Origin: Phanerochaete sordida
Lineage: Eukaryota; Basidiomycota; Agaricomycetes; Polyporales; Phanerochaetaceae
Length of the DNA: 64,000 bases
Assembly: GCA_019973155.2 (NCBI GenBank)
Contig: BPQB01000056.1
Location: forward strand, 62,001 to 126,000
Direction: 5' to 3'
Shown: one piece after another, positions 1 to 12,618 of the stretch
How the letters are laid out: each line of letters begins with the position of its first letter
Numbering within the stretch: the stretch's first letter is position 1
The notes under the pieces: model-generated
What the model saw: only the letters and a program-made list of their open reading frames with translations
Told to the model about the DNA's origin: nothing
Database searches by the model: none
Made by a program: the position numbers and the translations under genes

Positions 1-3000
1 GCGGACACCGCACCATCCTCGACCACGCACTCTACGTTTGCGGCCTGTCGGCACAGCGCGTCGAGAGCAGGGCTGGACGACAGAAAACAGCGAGCTGGAT
101 TGCCACCCCAGCGTTCGGTGCGCGCCCTGGCGGCCGGACGCAGCTTATGCCGGAGTCGCGCAGCCGCGACGCTACCCAGGGCGGGCTCGGCGACGAGATT
201 GATGCGCGGCACCCGCAAAGCTTCGCAGCGGCCGTGGTATTCGCGCCTCGCATGAAGAACGCAAAGCCGAGCAGTACAAGCGTAGTACAACGCCGAGACG
301 GACGTGATACGTGTGGCCTATACATTCGCATCGTTTCGCCCCGCGCTCTGCACACCCAGGCCGTCGGCACGTCCCTCTGGACGCAAGCACACGGTCATAG
401 AAGGTTTTTGTGGAGCGTGCATGAAGTTCAGATACAGCCCTAATCCGCTGAGCGAGTCCATCCAGGGTGGACGCGCCGGTAGTGAGAATCGAGCGCAAGG
501 CAGAGCCGGAGAGGGATCCGCCGGCAGGCCAGGCACGGTGTCGTCGCCTGCCAGGCTATGAGCAGCCCAGGACTAACGAATGCAAGGCATAAGCAGCTAT
601 CTCGAGGGTGATGACATGTAAGTATCACGTACCGAGCTTCAACTATCCTGCAGGCGCATCGGCGATCGTTCGTCCTGGGGCCCTTGCGCGACGCTAGGCA
701 AATTCGAAGGGAGAATAGACGGACGCGTGGATTGGAGCAGAAGGGGCAGCGACGCCGCGAGAGGCAGCTGCCCAAGCATAGAGCTGCAGACCGCGAGGTT
801 TCCGTCTACGCCCACGACGGGTGCCGAGGACTCCGACAGGAATAAGAACAATGGTTGCACCGATGGTGTCATCAGTGAACTGCGTGCGATCTGCGGCGGC
901 ACGTTGGCGCGATGCGGACAAAAGGGCGGGGTATACGAACACTCTGCCAGGTCACGGGAGGGATCTCAAGCCCGGCGCAGGTCGTACCCGATGTTTGGAA
1001 GGGGCGAAAGGTGTGTACGGGCCGGACCGACAAGGTCTCAGTTTATGAAGGCCGGTAACAGCCAAACCCACGTTTCTGAGCCCTGCAGAGGTCGGAGCGA
1101 ATGGCTGTGAGCAAAAGCACGGAACCAAGCGGGAACTAGCGTACCACATACACGGGCGCGTGTTCAGCTAATGTGCAGAAGGCATTGGGGCTGGCTACAC
1201 ATGCACATCTAGTGCGGGGTCTTTGACTGGCCCAGGCAAAACCGCAAGACCCGCAGCATCTCGCGGTGCGTCCCGCTGTCCAATTCGGAGGATGCCAATC
1301 GTGCGCAGGCATAGCTCCACAGCGAGTTTCGCTACGTTTCCTGAAGATAGCGACGATCCGCGCGTGTCGAAGCCGGACGACACAGAGGCTAACGTATGCG
1401 GCGCCGAACGGCATGCCCAAGCGCATGGGCTGCTACAAGGTGTGATTCGCGACGAGGAATAGCGGTGGGGCGGAGGTCTTCTATGACAGGAGCACCGCCT
1501 CGTGCTCGACGCTCCCCGATGTCTAGGTGCGCCGGAGGCGTGTCGAAGCTCCCGATTCCCGACACGATCGCGGACGATGGTCGAGAGCAGCATGTCGGCG
1601 CCGACACGTGCAGATTATGAGAAGTGGCGGCCAGCACCGCCGTGCCCAGCATTTTCTATGAAGCGATGGCAGAGAACCCGCGGAGATGGCGTCCCGCGAA
1701 CTGGCAGACAGTTTACGCTGTTCCTGCGCTCTTCAGTGCACAGCGATCGTTGAAGTCCTGCGTACGGCCGGCTGGAACGATTCGCTTAGAAGTTCAATTA
1801 GGCCCATAGACGACCGTACAAGAACGTCGTAGCTCACATGACAATCGGCTTCAGGAGGTCGAGTGGCTATTGGCCGTAGGATAGACGGTGAAGGGAGCGG
1901 GCCCGGGCTTGGAGTGCAGCATGCAAATGTGCACGCGCCCCGTTCGTGTCTGAATAGTGGAGCAGTAGCATGAATAGAGCTTGAAGCTTCAGGGCTTTCA
2001 AGCAGGCTTCACCCGGGAGGCAAGGGCGCGGATGGCGTAGCGGATGCAGACGTCGAAGAAGGGGGTGATGCATGATATCTGTGATTTGGGGATGTGTCCC
2101 TTGCGCGAGCCCATGTTCTGAAACGGCGGGTCACGCGTGTCAGAGAACCTAACAGGGTGCGACGAGGGGGCCACGCACCTTTCTGAAATGCCAAATCGTA
2201 GGCTTCTGCTCCTACGTGTCCTGATGAGGTCGGCTTCACTGTTCTTGTAGGCCTTATGGCCAGCGAAACACCGGAAGTGACCTGTCGTGCATCAATCACG
2301 GCAAGGCATGCGCAGTGCCTCGGTTCTTTGCCGTGGTTTAGGACCCCTCGACGGGTTGTCGTTGTACGCCTAGGATGGGTTGAAAGCGCCTCGTGCGGGA
2401 GCTGGGGTTCGCGCAGACGGACGCGCAGGCTCCAAACGCGTGAAGCACGGAGTTCTGGTAGAGAGCAGTCATCTGAATTTGAAAGGCTGGTCGGACACGC
2501 AGGGCAAAGCTCCTCGATGTGGGCGAAGGAACGTCGGTCAACGTTTCAACGCGCGAGACGCCTCCGCGCGTCTCGGGGTAGGGCGTCCCGCTTCGCTCCA
2601 TATCGGGACTGATGGCGGCATGCCGCGCGGACCGAAGTAGGAGCCGGCCGCTCGCGGTTGCTCGAGTGCTCATTCGTCCTACTTGGACGACCGGCACGCC
2701 CAACCTCTAGCAAAGCCGGCGCCGGCGCCGGGCGCGCAGTGAGTTACAGCGAGCACCGACGCCCCCGCTAGCGCGCTCTGGCTATGTGCGCAGAGGTAAA
2801 AGGTCAAGTTCAAGTTCAAGCGCAAGTAAGTACGACCTGTGCGGGATCGACTGCGACATCCACGGCGCTGTTTGGTGCGTATCCCGTCCCTTTCTGGTGC
2901 ACGGCAGTATTAATGGCGAGCAGGTACGGGGCTGCGACGGACTCTCTCGCGCCCGTACCGGCGCCGCCGTGCAACACCCCAAAGCACACGCGTAATTACA

Positions 3001-4875
3001 ACCTGCACGTGTCCCTACACGATTCGCTTTGATGCTCAGCTTCGTGAACACGACGGTGTGTGACTTCCTGCCTATAGCTATGCGTGCCAGATGCGTGCGC
3101 TGGCTGATGCACCCTGCAGAGCTGGGAGCCGACCCGCGGAGCGACGACGCTGCTGCGGGCGCACGGCCGTGCTGTCTCGCTGTCTACGGCTTCTTGGACA
3201 GCGGAATCTTGCAGGACTACGAGCCGCTCCTGCGCACGGCGGACGTCGTGCAAGTCGTAGACTCTTTGGTTATTGTGCGTCCGCGACAGCACGCCTGGCT
3301 CTCTCGCTGATGTGAGCCCTGCGCAGGGCCCACATCGAGGCAGGCAACCACCATCTCACCTGCACGGATAGCGGCTCTGGATATCAATCCACGCTTCAAT
3401 GGCGTGTGTTGGCTGACCCAGCACACGCGCGGCGCCGGCCTGGGCGCGGGGCGCAACATCGGGCAGCGACGGCCTGGGCGTCTTGAATCCGTGAAGGATG
3501 GGCACAAGGTTTCAAACACCGGTAGCTGCATCATTTGCGCCTTTCGCAGTGGAGGTGCCGTCGTCTGTACAGACCCACGGACCCCTCGATTCGTCTGGCC
3601 TGAAAGCTCTGCCAAAGTACGTGATCGCGCCGTCGTTATCGCTGGCCACCATCGCTCACAATCCGTGCAGGCTGTCTGTTTCACAGAGTGCGTGTGCTAC
3701 GTCACGCGGGCAGCTGCCAACTCGTGCACATGTCGTGCCGTGGTCATCGGGGTGGCTACGCCGAAATAAGAAGCGAAGAATCGGGTAAAATCAGTGTGGG
3801 CTGTGCTGCACGCAGAGCGAGGCATAGAGCGTCTCATGGATAGAAGCACCGTACATTCATATAGTTGTATGTGGAATTAATCTACGTGTTCGTCGGCTCA
3901 TCCTAGTTCATCTTCTGGTACAACACTAGTGCCTCCGTACAAGCTCTGCATCGCCGCCCACAGCGACAGAGAACACTTACATACCTACAGACTAGGCCTT
4001 CTTTCGCAACGATTTGCGCCCGCGTCGGCTGCCCGCACACGCACAGATCGACGCATACGGCTCGCACTCCGCCCGGCGCCGCGGAAGCACGCTCGTGCTG
4101 CGTGCACAGACCCGACACGACATGGTCTAGCCCGAGCACCACGGACAGGGCCACGACATTCGCGGCGTCTTGGGCTGGTGCGGTGCATGTTATCCGCGGG
4201 AGAACCGACGTGCTGGCTGCGTGCAGGCACGGCCGCGGTGCCGACGGAAGCCGAAGCATGAAAGCGATCGCAGTGCCGTCCTAGGGCGACAGCCGAAGGT
4301 GTCGGGGCCGGTATGGCGTGATGTCGGTCACTCCATGCGAGGGTCCAAGGTATGTAGGCACAGAAACGCCGTTTTTCTGGCGCACGGTGCATAGCTACGA
4401 GCTGCTCTTCGGAATAGAAGCGATGCTGCGCAAGGGCCGTGCACCTAACTGCAGGGACGCTGATGATAGATAAAAGTGTCCACGAGCGTTCGTCGACCAC
4501 TGCTGGTCGAAGTCAGCGGAGCGGGTGAGCGGCGGTAGCACGCGATGGAGCAGGATGTACTACCTCGGAGACTGTGATAAACCCTATACTAGTCCTATTA
4601 ATTGCATGTGGAATCCGTACGGTTGCACAGTGAGAGGCTGACGGCAAGGTAAGCTCCTGTATCATTGCATGAGATCACTATCACGAGGATGACTCTTTCA
4701 TTTCAGTCGCCAGCCTGATAGACGTCCTCGAGATTCGAATGGTACAGACATATCACCATGGACCCTAGCTGGACACCGTGTGTCCTACGAAGTCTATGCT
4801 GTGCGTATTCAAATCGAAGGCCAGTCGCGTGGACTGCGGCCTCACGGTCCGCGTGACGAACATGCACGGAGGAAC
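1..4875. other. Gene-poor stretch, no supported gene
   Basis: I see no reading frame with a recognisable domain, conserved splice pattern or signal peptide here. Open frames up to about 130 codons exist on both strands, overlap each other and have the composition expected of chance frames in GC-rich DNA. No tandem repeat of note was seen apart from a short run of four 6-base steps near 2806-2826. Confidence 0.5.
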
Positions 4876-7200
4876 ATGCAGTTGCCGCGTGGTCTCGTAT
4901 ACAACGTGCACTCCTCGCTGACTGCCTGTCGTTTCCCTCCACACCCCCAGGATCCGACGTCTGCGCCTACCTCGTACTACCCTCGCCGTACACTAACTGC
5001 CACGTCCTCAATGCCGAACGAAAGGCCTGGAACCGATCTGACCACTGGACCTGACGTGGTACACGGGTGGAAAGTCTATGCAGAGCACCCTGGAGATGCA
5101 CAGAAAATCGTATTTGCCGACGATCTACAGAGCCTCACTATCTCGGACGAGCTGAGGGGAAAGGCGATTGTCTATGCGACCAACAACATGCACACAGGCG
5201 AGGAAATCCAATATCTTGAGATAGAGCTGGACTTTACCCCGTCCAATACAATATTGTGAGCACCATATAACATTACCGCACTCCGTGTTGCAAACCATAT
5301 ATTGTTATTTTTAGTGTCGAGGTTGGGTAAGATATTCTGAGCTATTGTACTTTCGCTCTATAACTGATTTGCATAGCGTCGCACGCCTAACGTACGGTGA
5401 AGGGTCTCCGCCAGAATTCGCTCATCCGGGGGGATACACACGGACAGCATCAAACCGAGTCAAGCTAGTTATCGCTGGCGCGGCACCGAACCAGGTCATA
5501 ATCATGGATAGGGCGTATGAAGTATCTGCCCGTACGTTGTACATAGCTATCACTCATAAAAAACGCTCAAGGTACTTTAGAGAGAAATGTTACTGTGGGA
5601 TGTGGTACAAACCCTTTGCATGGGACGATATTCTTCACTGTCAACGGACGATGGTCACGTAAGCCACCTAATATATTAGATATTGCTTCTTATACTAACT
5701 GAGTGCAGATCTTGAGGCTTTCGACCGCGCCATCGATACCCGTGTAGCTGTCGAGCTCGGAACAAATCATAGATTCAAATCGTCAACGGTATCCCCCTGC
5801 TTAAAATTCTTTCCTCAACTTCAAGGACAGCAGAACACCACATTTCTCTTCGACATAGAGGCATATCGACTGCGTGCTGCGGCAGCTGCAACTCGCGTAT
5901 TGGCACGGAAACCTCATATCCCGCCAGAGCTGTGGCAATTTGTCATCGTGGAGTGCGCTTCCGCAATCCTGAAAGAGCACCATGAACAACCCGAGAGTTT
6001 TGTGAAGATCCTTTCCACTTTTGCCAAATATTCGCTTGTATGCAAGAAGTGGAGCGCCGCATTCCGCCCGATGATCTTTGAGCAACTCGTCGTCGATGAA
6101 CCGCGTGCTTTGGAAGCTCTGAACGCCGCGGCGCAACATCCCTCTTTCCCACTAGGTTCTTTCGGAGAATTTTCTCGCGAGCTTCGCATAGGCTTTTCTA
6201 GAGGAAGGGCGACTGCTAACCGAGTCCCTTTCCGAATCCCTTCCCTCGAAACCGTCCTTAGTGACTCACCTTCCTCATCTCCGCACTCTTCACTGGGAAG
6301 CGTCGGACGACGAAGGTGTATCACCACACATCGAACACAGGTTACCTGCTTTACTGGGCACACTCAAGCACCTCACTGCCCTCGAGATCAATAAGAAGAA
6401 CTTCCGTACCTTTGCACAAGTGCTGTTCATCATTCGCCATATCCCGGATCTGCAAGATCTGAAGCTTCAACAAGTGTCCTTTTCCCACAAAGGACCGGTC
6501 AGGCCTGAACATCTTTCTGCTGCGACTGGAAAGCTACGGTCGTTATCGTGGAGCACTTGGAAGAGTTGTTCATGGCATCCCGCGAGTAGGACAGTCGAGA
6601 CCATCATGCGTCTTTGCGGCGTGCAGACAAGGACTGCTGCCATGGTCAATGACATTTTCAATGCCTCATTCGAACCAAGAGTTCAAGTCCAGGAACCGTG
6701 GGGTGAACGATGGGGCCGATGGGAGCTATCTGTCGAATGCCAGTCGGCAGACTGCAGCAGGCCGGCTGTCAATTGTGAGTACTCAGTTACCTACACATAA
6801 AACGTTTTCATGGACAGCCACAGTTGAATTTGAGGGAGACGGGGCTCTTTACTGTTCTCTGACATTCACGGAATGGCTAGAACACACGTCCCAGCATTCT
6901 ATGGCCAGTATGTGGCTCTCCGTTACCGGCGACCCACCTCCAGACACACCATCATACTACGACACTCTACTCAGCAGACTCGATTTGCACACTCTTCGAG
7001 GTTACCCCTTGAGCATCTCCCTGATGACCAGGAACGAGGAGATGCTCGCCTCGCTACGACAACGCCTTCCCGATCTCATGCCCCACTCGACTACCGAACA
7101 CCTCGTCATAATTGAGGGATATGTCGCTGAGGAAAGCGACAGCGATGATGAACCCGAACAGCCGACGGCCGACGACTCAAGTCAAGGGACGAGCTCCTGA
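4876..7200 (+). CDS. SPRY-domain protein continuing into an F-box-like region; frame disturbed
   Basis: Two domain signatures follow each other. The first is a SPRY (B30.2) domain, a protein-binding module: YLEIELDF (about 5215-5238), then GCGTNPLHGTIFFTVNGR (5595-5648), a typical SPRY core, then FLFDIEAYRL (5842-5871). The exon that starts after 5708 stays open without a stop to 6394 and includes IPPELWQFVIVE (5918-5953) and SLVCKKW...RPMIF, the pattern of mushroom F-box-like proteins, which usually recruit substrates to SCF ubiquitin ligases. Likely introns are 4897-4950, 5256-5314, 5327-5376, about 5522-5578, 5659-5708 (with a TACTAAC branch site) and 6775-6817. After 6260 the coding frame moves by +1 (LPHLRTLHWEASDD) and then runs through the last intron to the stop at 7198. 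That shift is either a one-base insertion or a weak 46-base intron (6156-6201). The start at 4876 and the 5522 splice are uncertain. The gene could be a recent pseudogene, or two genes. Confidence 0.5.
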
Positions 7201-7487
7201 AGCTCGGGTAGTTACCCTCTGCGAAGCGGGACAATGTCAATGGAACCGCGACAGGAGCGTTCTCAGCTATATATTGGTCCCCGGCGGATGCTACATATCT
7301 ATCAACATGTTCAAGCGCAGCCAAGCCGCTCCACTTACGCATACGTCTACGGCACGCCGTTCATGCCAAGCCCACACCCACATCTTCCCTGAGCCTGCGC
7401 GCGCTACGAACACGCCGTCGAGTGTGCCCTCCTACCACTGCGTGCCCTTCCTCCTATCGCCACGCGCCATCCCAAAAATTGCACTAC
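7201..7487. other. Short intergenic stretch
   Basis: Follows the SPRY/F-box gene. I see no further coding signal and no clear poly(A) motif. Confidence 0.4.
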
Positions 7488-7973
7488 TCATCCCGCAGAA
7501 CGCTCTCTAGCGCGCCGTTCGCCTGCATCGCGAGCGAGTCCACAGCGCTCGGGTGCACGCGGGTCTAGCTCCAACGCGCGACGTTCGCCTTGGCGGCGAG
7601 CTCCAAGTCGCGGCAAAGCGCAGTGTTGTGCAGTCGTGCCCCTCTGGCAGGATCTCCACAATGCGTCCATTGTGGACCCATGGCAAGGGCGCTCGAGGCA
7701 TGTCGAAGCCCTCGGTGCCGGAGGCGACTCGGAAGACGGGCGGGACGGCGATGCGCAAGACCAAGAAGCGGAGATGAAGATCGCGATGGAGCGTGACGTC
7801 AGGCCGTCAGACTCCTCAGGCAGGAGCATCGCGGAGGGATTGGCGTGGTTCTCGGGCGGGGTGCGTCCGCGCGCAGGGCGCGAGGGTTCGACGGGTCGGC
7901 AGAGATGTGCGGCTGCGGGATAGGCGGCGGGTTTTACGGATGAAGTGGACATTTCAGAGGATATTTCGGTCAT
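7488..7973 (-). pseudogene. Decayed cytochrome P450 remnant
   Basis: On the minus strand, one frame from about 7797 to 7620 gives a stretch that matches the K-helix and following region of fungal cytochrome P450s: LHRDLHLRFLVLRIAVPPVF, where the family usually has YLDxVxxETLRxxPPV, then RVASGTEGFDMP, then LPWVHNGRIVEILPEGHD, where the family has a short turn ending in the xIPKGT element. The ExxR pair of the K-helix is lost, with V-L-R in place of E-T-x-R. I found no haem-binding FxxGxRxCxG loop, I-helix or membrane anchor in any nearby frame, and frames break on both sides. I therefore read it as a fossil piece of a P450, not a working gene. The match is by eye and rests on about 60 residues. 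Confidence 0.35.
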
Positions 7974-10900
7974 CTGTTCGTGGTTTCTCAGAGTAGCGTT
8001 GTACTTGGTGGCGTATTCTGCGACGGTGTGGTGCTACAATTGAATCAAATTTATTTGCGCGCTCTGAAGCAGGCAACGTACCCAGTTACCATCCCATGCA
8101 GGTCTACTTGTCCGCGTTCCACATCTCGTGACCGGTGGTATAAACTACACGACCCAGGAATCGATTGCTGTGCAACGTCGTTAGGTCCGAACGAGGATGA
8201 TGGGACATAACGGACCTTCTAGATGCCCATATAACTGCGCCGTAGGTCCACACGCTGTTCTTTAGAGCGACGCTAAAACGCGCTTGGTACGCCGGCGATG
8301 GTACGCTATCGTACGTTACGGGATAGTAGGCGTGCCTCCGTTTGGATCGCTGGACGAATGCCTTAGCCTCGGCCAAGAACCCGCAGAGCCAACTTCGGTG
8401 GCTCAGAGACATACGTCCCGCGGACGTTCGAGAGTCGCTACTGGAAAGGCGCGGTGCGTCAGGGAAAGACTATCAAGGGCAGGAAACAAGATACCAACCC
8501 GTCGGTAGTAGCTGCTTTTCACTTATTGCTTAGCCCTGCGCATGCCTTTTGGCCGCTTCATGGAGGCTCCAAAGCGGGAGGAATAACATCGCTGGCGGGT
8601 GCAAAGCGCGCCCGACACGTGGAGACACGTGGTCGCCACAAAGCTTCGAGCGTCTGTCGCCCCGACGCGCCTCTCTGTTCGCCCCCTCGACTCGAGCCAT
8701 CCTGGCACCTGCGTCGAATTCAAACATATCGTCAATATTTGACTCTATATTCCTGGTCCCGAAAGAACTTCTAGAGTGTTCCTTGAGACGGCCTGGCTCT
8801 TCGCGGAAGGTGTGCCTTGAACGCAGCAACAGTGTCCCGCTCGCCCCCGCTCGACCCGAGTCGACTGCGTATGGTGACGAGCGACAGCAGACTCACAGGC
8901 CTGCCCGGTCAGAGGAGCGGTCGTAATACGCCAATTTATGCCCTCGAGCCGCGGTCCGCAGCTTGTGATGGTGCCTAGAAGACGGACGCATGCGCTGTAC
9001 CGCTGAGAGAGGATACGGGAGTGAGGCGGGCTAAGCTGCTACAGAGCCTCTGGTATCGTGAAAGGTGCGCCCTACATGTTCTTGAGCCCCGATGGCGATG
9101 CTGACTCGCTGGACAGGGGCGTATACAGCCCAGCAGTACCGTATAACCAAGTGCGTCGTCTTCATGCGCTTCTTCCTATCGCGCTGACCGCATAGATCTG
9201 TAGAACGACCTCGTCTTCTGTCCACGGCTCACGCAATTACCAGTAATCTCCAAAATGCTTTGAATGTTTTCCCACGTGCTGCGTCGTCAATGAACATCCC
9301 TTGGGCGTTCGGGCAAGACGAATACAAGTGCAACATCTACCCCGGCACCTCTGGACCCGTTGCAGGGCCCCAGCTTTGAGAAAATATCCTATAGTCTCAG
9401 CTTTGACGCTTCCTGAAACCTCCACGCGTTCCTGTGCTAATTCACGAGCTCTGGCCTGATATCCCTCCAGCCATGGATCTCACCTGCGACAGGCCATGCT
9501 TGGCGTATTCTCAAGAACTACCTACCCGCGTTCCACGGTACGATTGCCTGCCTTTCAGACGAGCCTACTGTCTGATGACCTCGATACAGAGCTTTCCTCC
9601 GCGGAAGGGACAGCCCTACTTTCCGCCACATGCATACGCCGGAACACACGAACTTCCTCACAGGTCGCTCTGCGCCGTAATCATGCGAGTACACTGCTCG
9701 AAGACGTGCCAGCTATCACCCGTTTGCCTACACATATATCGCGCGATCTCTCGCCAGTGCGTCGGCGCCGCGAGGCCTTTGGCAGCGCACTCTCCGTCCG
9801 CCCGCCCTGCAACGCTGTCCGCTCCTTTCACTCACATCTGCACGCGGGACGCCGGCGGTGCTCGACTCTTGCTTCAGGCCGGCAGCGCCAGCGGCCGCCC
9901 AGGACGATGCTGAAGACGATACGCTTGGCGTGTCTGACGCCCGCAGGCTCGACGGGACCCGCTGCATCCCGGACACTCGCGCTTCAAGTCTGCGCCAGGC
10001 TTGGCCAATTGCGAAAGGATCTCGAGGTTCGGGTTCGTAAGCGTTACAACGTACCAGATTGGCCTGAGCTAAAGTCCTGCATCATAGACATCGCGCGACC
10101 GTAGTTCTTGCCTTTGGTCGGCATCCCAGTCCTCGGTCCTCGTCGCGGCGACGCACCTCCTCAGCGTCAGGCGCACCATCCGATCCTCGCACTACCAGCA
10201 GCCCGGTCCTACACTGCTGGAGCGAAACAGAATGGCGGTATTTCTCGAGGCGCGTGAGGTTCACCGAGAGCTCGACTGGCTTTGGGCAGAGCGAGCAGAG
10301 ATGGCGGTGCGATGTAACCACGGACAAGAATGTATGCTCGTGATTCTGCCCGACCTGGCGGCCGTCCGAAGTTCGCGTCACAGTGCTTCAAAACTGAGGC
10401 CTGAGGCCTGAGGAACAATATTTTGTGTCCCATGTTTGATTCCCAACGCCCCAGCCGGACTACTCGTCTCGGGAGCGGCGCACGCCCGCCGCCTCCCGGA
10501 TACGGAAAGAGGGCGGGGCCCGGCAACGGCCGCTTCGCCGGCGCTCGGCGCTCTTTCGACCGTTCCGCGGCATCGAGCTCGACGACGGGGTGAGATTCTC
10601 TCCAACTCGGGCTATTCGTCTGGGTCGACTCTCGCTGAGGATTAATTGTGTTATATTTGACATATGGACCCTACCGGCGAACTGCGACGCGCGGCACTGG
10701 CCCGGTGGCCGCTGGATCACGAGCCCGCTCGCAAGCCCGAGCTACTTGCTGCCACGCCTGTGATCAGGTACGTCCTGGATAATACAGTGCAAATCGATCT
10801 GAGCTCATGGTTGTAGCTTTGCAAGCTCAGCGCATGCAGTCTAATGCACTCCGTCATTCCGTGTCGTGACCCCGCGCCGCGGATATTGCCGCGGTAGGCT

Positions 10901-12532
10901 CCTCGCTCATCGACGTCTGCCCCATGTTTGCTGAGGCCTTCATTTGACAGATGGATACTATCTTGTACAGTTGCAGGCTGAGGCTGATGGTTCCGCGTGT
11001 TGTCCAGCCAAGGCCCCGGTCGTCGTTTTGCCGACGGCTGCGGTCTCTCCAGACATACGCTGACAGGCTGCCCGCGTGCTCCGAAAGCGTGTACATCGCG
11101 TTGCTCAAAGGCCTTCCGGTTGCAGCTGAATGCAAGTTGCGACATGCCTCGTGCGCCCTGAGGCAGGCCACGAGGCGAAGGTCTACCGTATAAACTGACC
11201 AGCCCGTCCGGAGCTCCCGTGGCCTACCCCACCCGTCCATCCATGCCTGTCTCTCACAGCGTGGCCTCTCTCTGTTACCTCGCTCTCACCAGAGCCTTTT
11301 GAATGTTGGCGCGCGCACACTTCTGAGGAGCAGGTAAACACTGCATGCCACGATTCCAACACAACGAAAACATTCGCCCATCGCTCATGCTCTGTTGTCC
11401 ATGCCGCTGAACACGCCCCTTTGACAGATTTCAGACGGGCACAGGACACTAGCGCAAGCCGAAGGCCTTCGTCCTACAACTGCTCTGCGCCGACGGACTC
11501 GCGAGCACAACGCCCGGTCGGCGACCGGCCGGACAGACCTACCATCGCCCTCGCGGTTCTCGCAGTGAGCGCAGTATTGCTTCATATTAACTCCCCGAGA
11601 CTCACGAGGACGGCCGCGTCGCTTTTGCTGGCGTTCTCTGCACAAATCAAGGGGACGACCAACGGCGTGGACATGTGCATATGTGGATTTCGGGCATCAC
11701 GAATGATGCAATGGAACCTCCACGATTCTGTTACCACTGCGTGAAGGGTGGTGCCCGGTACAGCCGCATTCGGGTAAGACGCCCTGCATGGTCGATCCTG
11801 CGTACCGCTCAGGCTGACCGTGCGATTCTCATAGCTTGACTGTACGGCCAAATCTGCACCCTTCGAATAATCCGTGGAATTTAGTCCTTACAATATCGCC
11901 CTTCTGTGGGTCGCTGATCGTATCGGAAGAAATGGCGAGGAAGACGTGGAATCGCGCCCCTCGCTTTCTCGCACGACGCCCGAATCTGCGCGAAGGAAGT
12001 CCGGTACGTTCGTGTCGAAGCCTTCGAGGACCCTTTCTGGACATTGATGTGATCCCGGCATCTATTGCGCACGTCACAGCCCCGCCTTCGCGACGCGTAC
12101 CGACAACATGGCGCAGCGCAGCATTCCCGACAAGCGTGGCCGCCCGCTTCGGTCTCGCGTCTCTACCAGACTCGCTCTTTCTGTAAGGTGGCCCATATCT
12201 CCTGCTCCTACTCCCAGGTCAGTCGTGCGTCTGGCAGCATGATCCGCGCAGGAAAGCATTGACGGTGATCTTATGCAGACGCCGTTTTCCGAAGACGACA
12301 GTCAGCTGCGCATGCAGTGGAGGTATCGCACTGGTTCTAGCACGGCTTCCCTGCCCATCACAAGCGATGCACTTCTGCGCTCTCAGGGCTGTCCGCCGAA
12401 TGGCTTTTCGAATCTCCACATTGCCAATTCCGCCTGTGTAGGGCAGGGTAGACACGCGGGCGATGCCGTGGTCGTATACGGTTTCGTCGGGGCGTCTTCG
12501 TGACATAGGTGCGCCTGCAAATCTTGTGTCGG
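7974..12532. other. Gene-poor stretch, no supported gene
   Basis: Only overlapping chance-like frames are seen. The longest (9496-10104 +, 202 codons; 9434-9913 +) have no motif I recognise and compete with each other over the same bases, so none is called. A short direct repeat of GAGGCCT lies at about 10395-10410. Confidence 0.45.
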
Positions 12533-12540
12533 TATATAAA
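12533..12540 (+). promoter_or_regulatory. TATA box of the lectin-helical gene (copy 1)
   Basis: TATATAAA lies 86 bases before the ATG at 12619. Copy 2 on the other strand has a TATAA element at almost the same distance. Confidence 0.6.
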
Positions 12541-12618
12541 GCCTGCTGCTGACGCACTCGTAGTTCGTCCACTCACGACTCTCACCGCACCCCATATCCA
12601 GATAGCTCTTAGCGCGTC

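Noticed and set aside
1230..1640. Minus-strand frame with words similar to the P450 remnant at 7.6 kb (GSFDTPP near GFDMPRAP)
   Set aside because: The likeness covers fewer than ten residues and no other P450 feature is present.
9434..10104. Two overlapping plus-strand frames of 159 and 202 codons
   Set aside because: Neither has a recognisable domain or a sensible intron link, and they use the same bases in different phases. At least one must be chance, and nothing favours the other.
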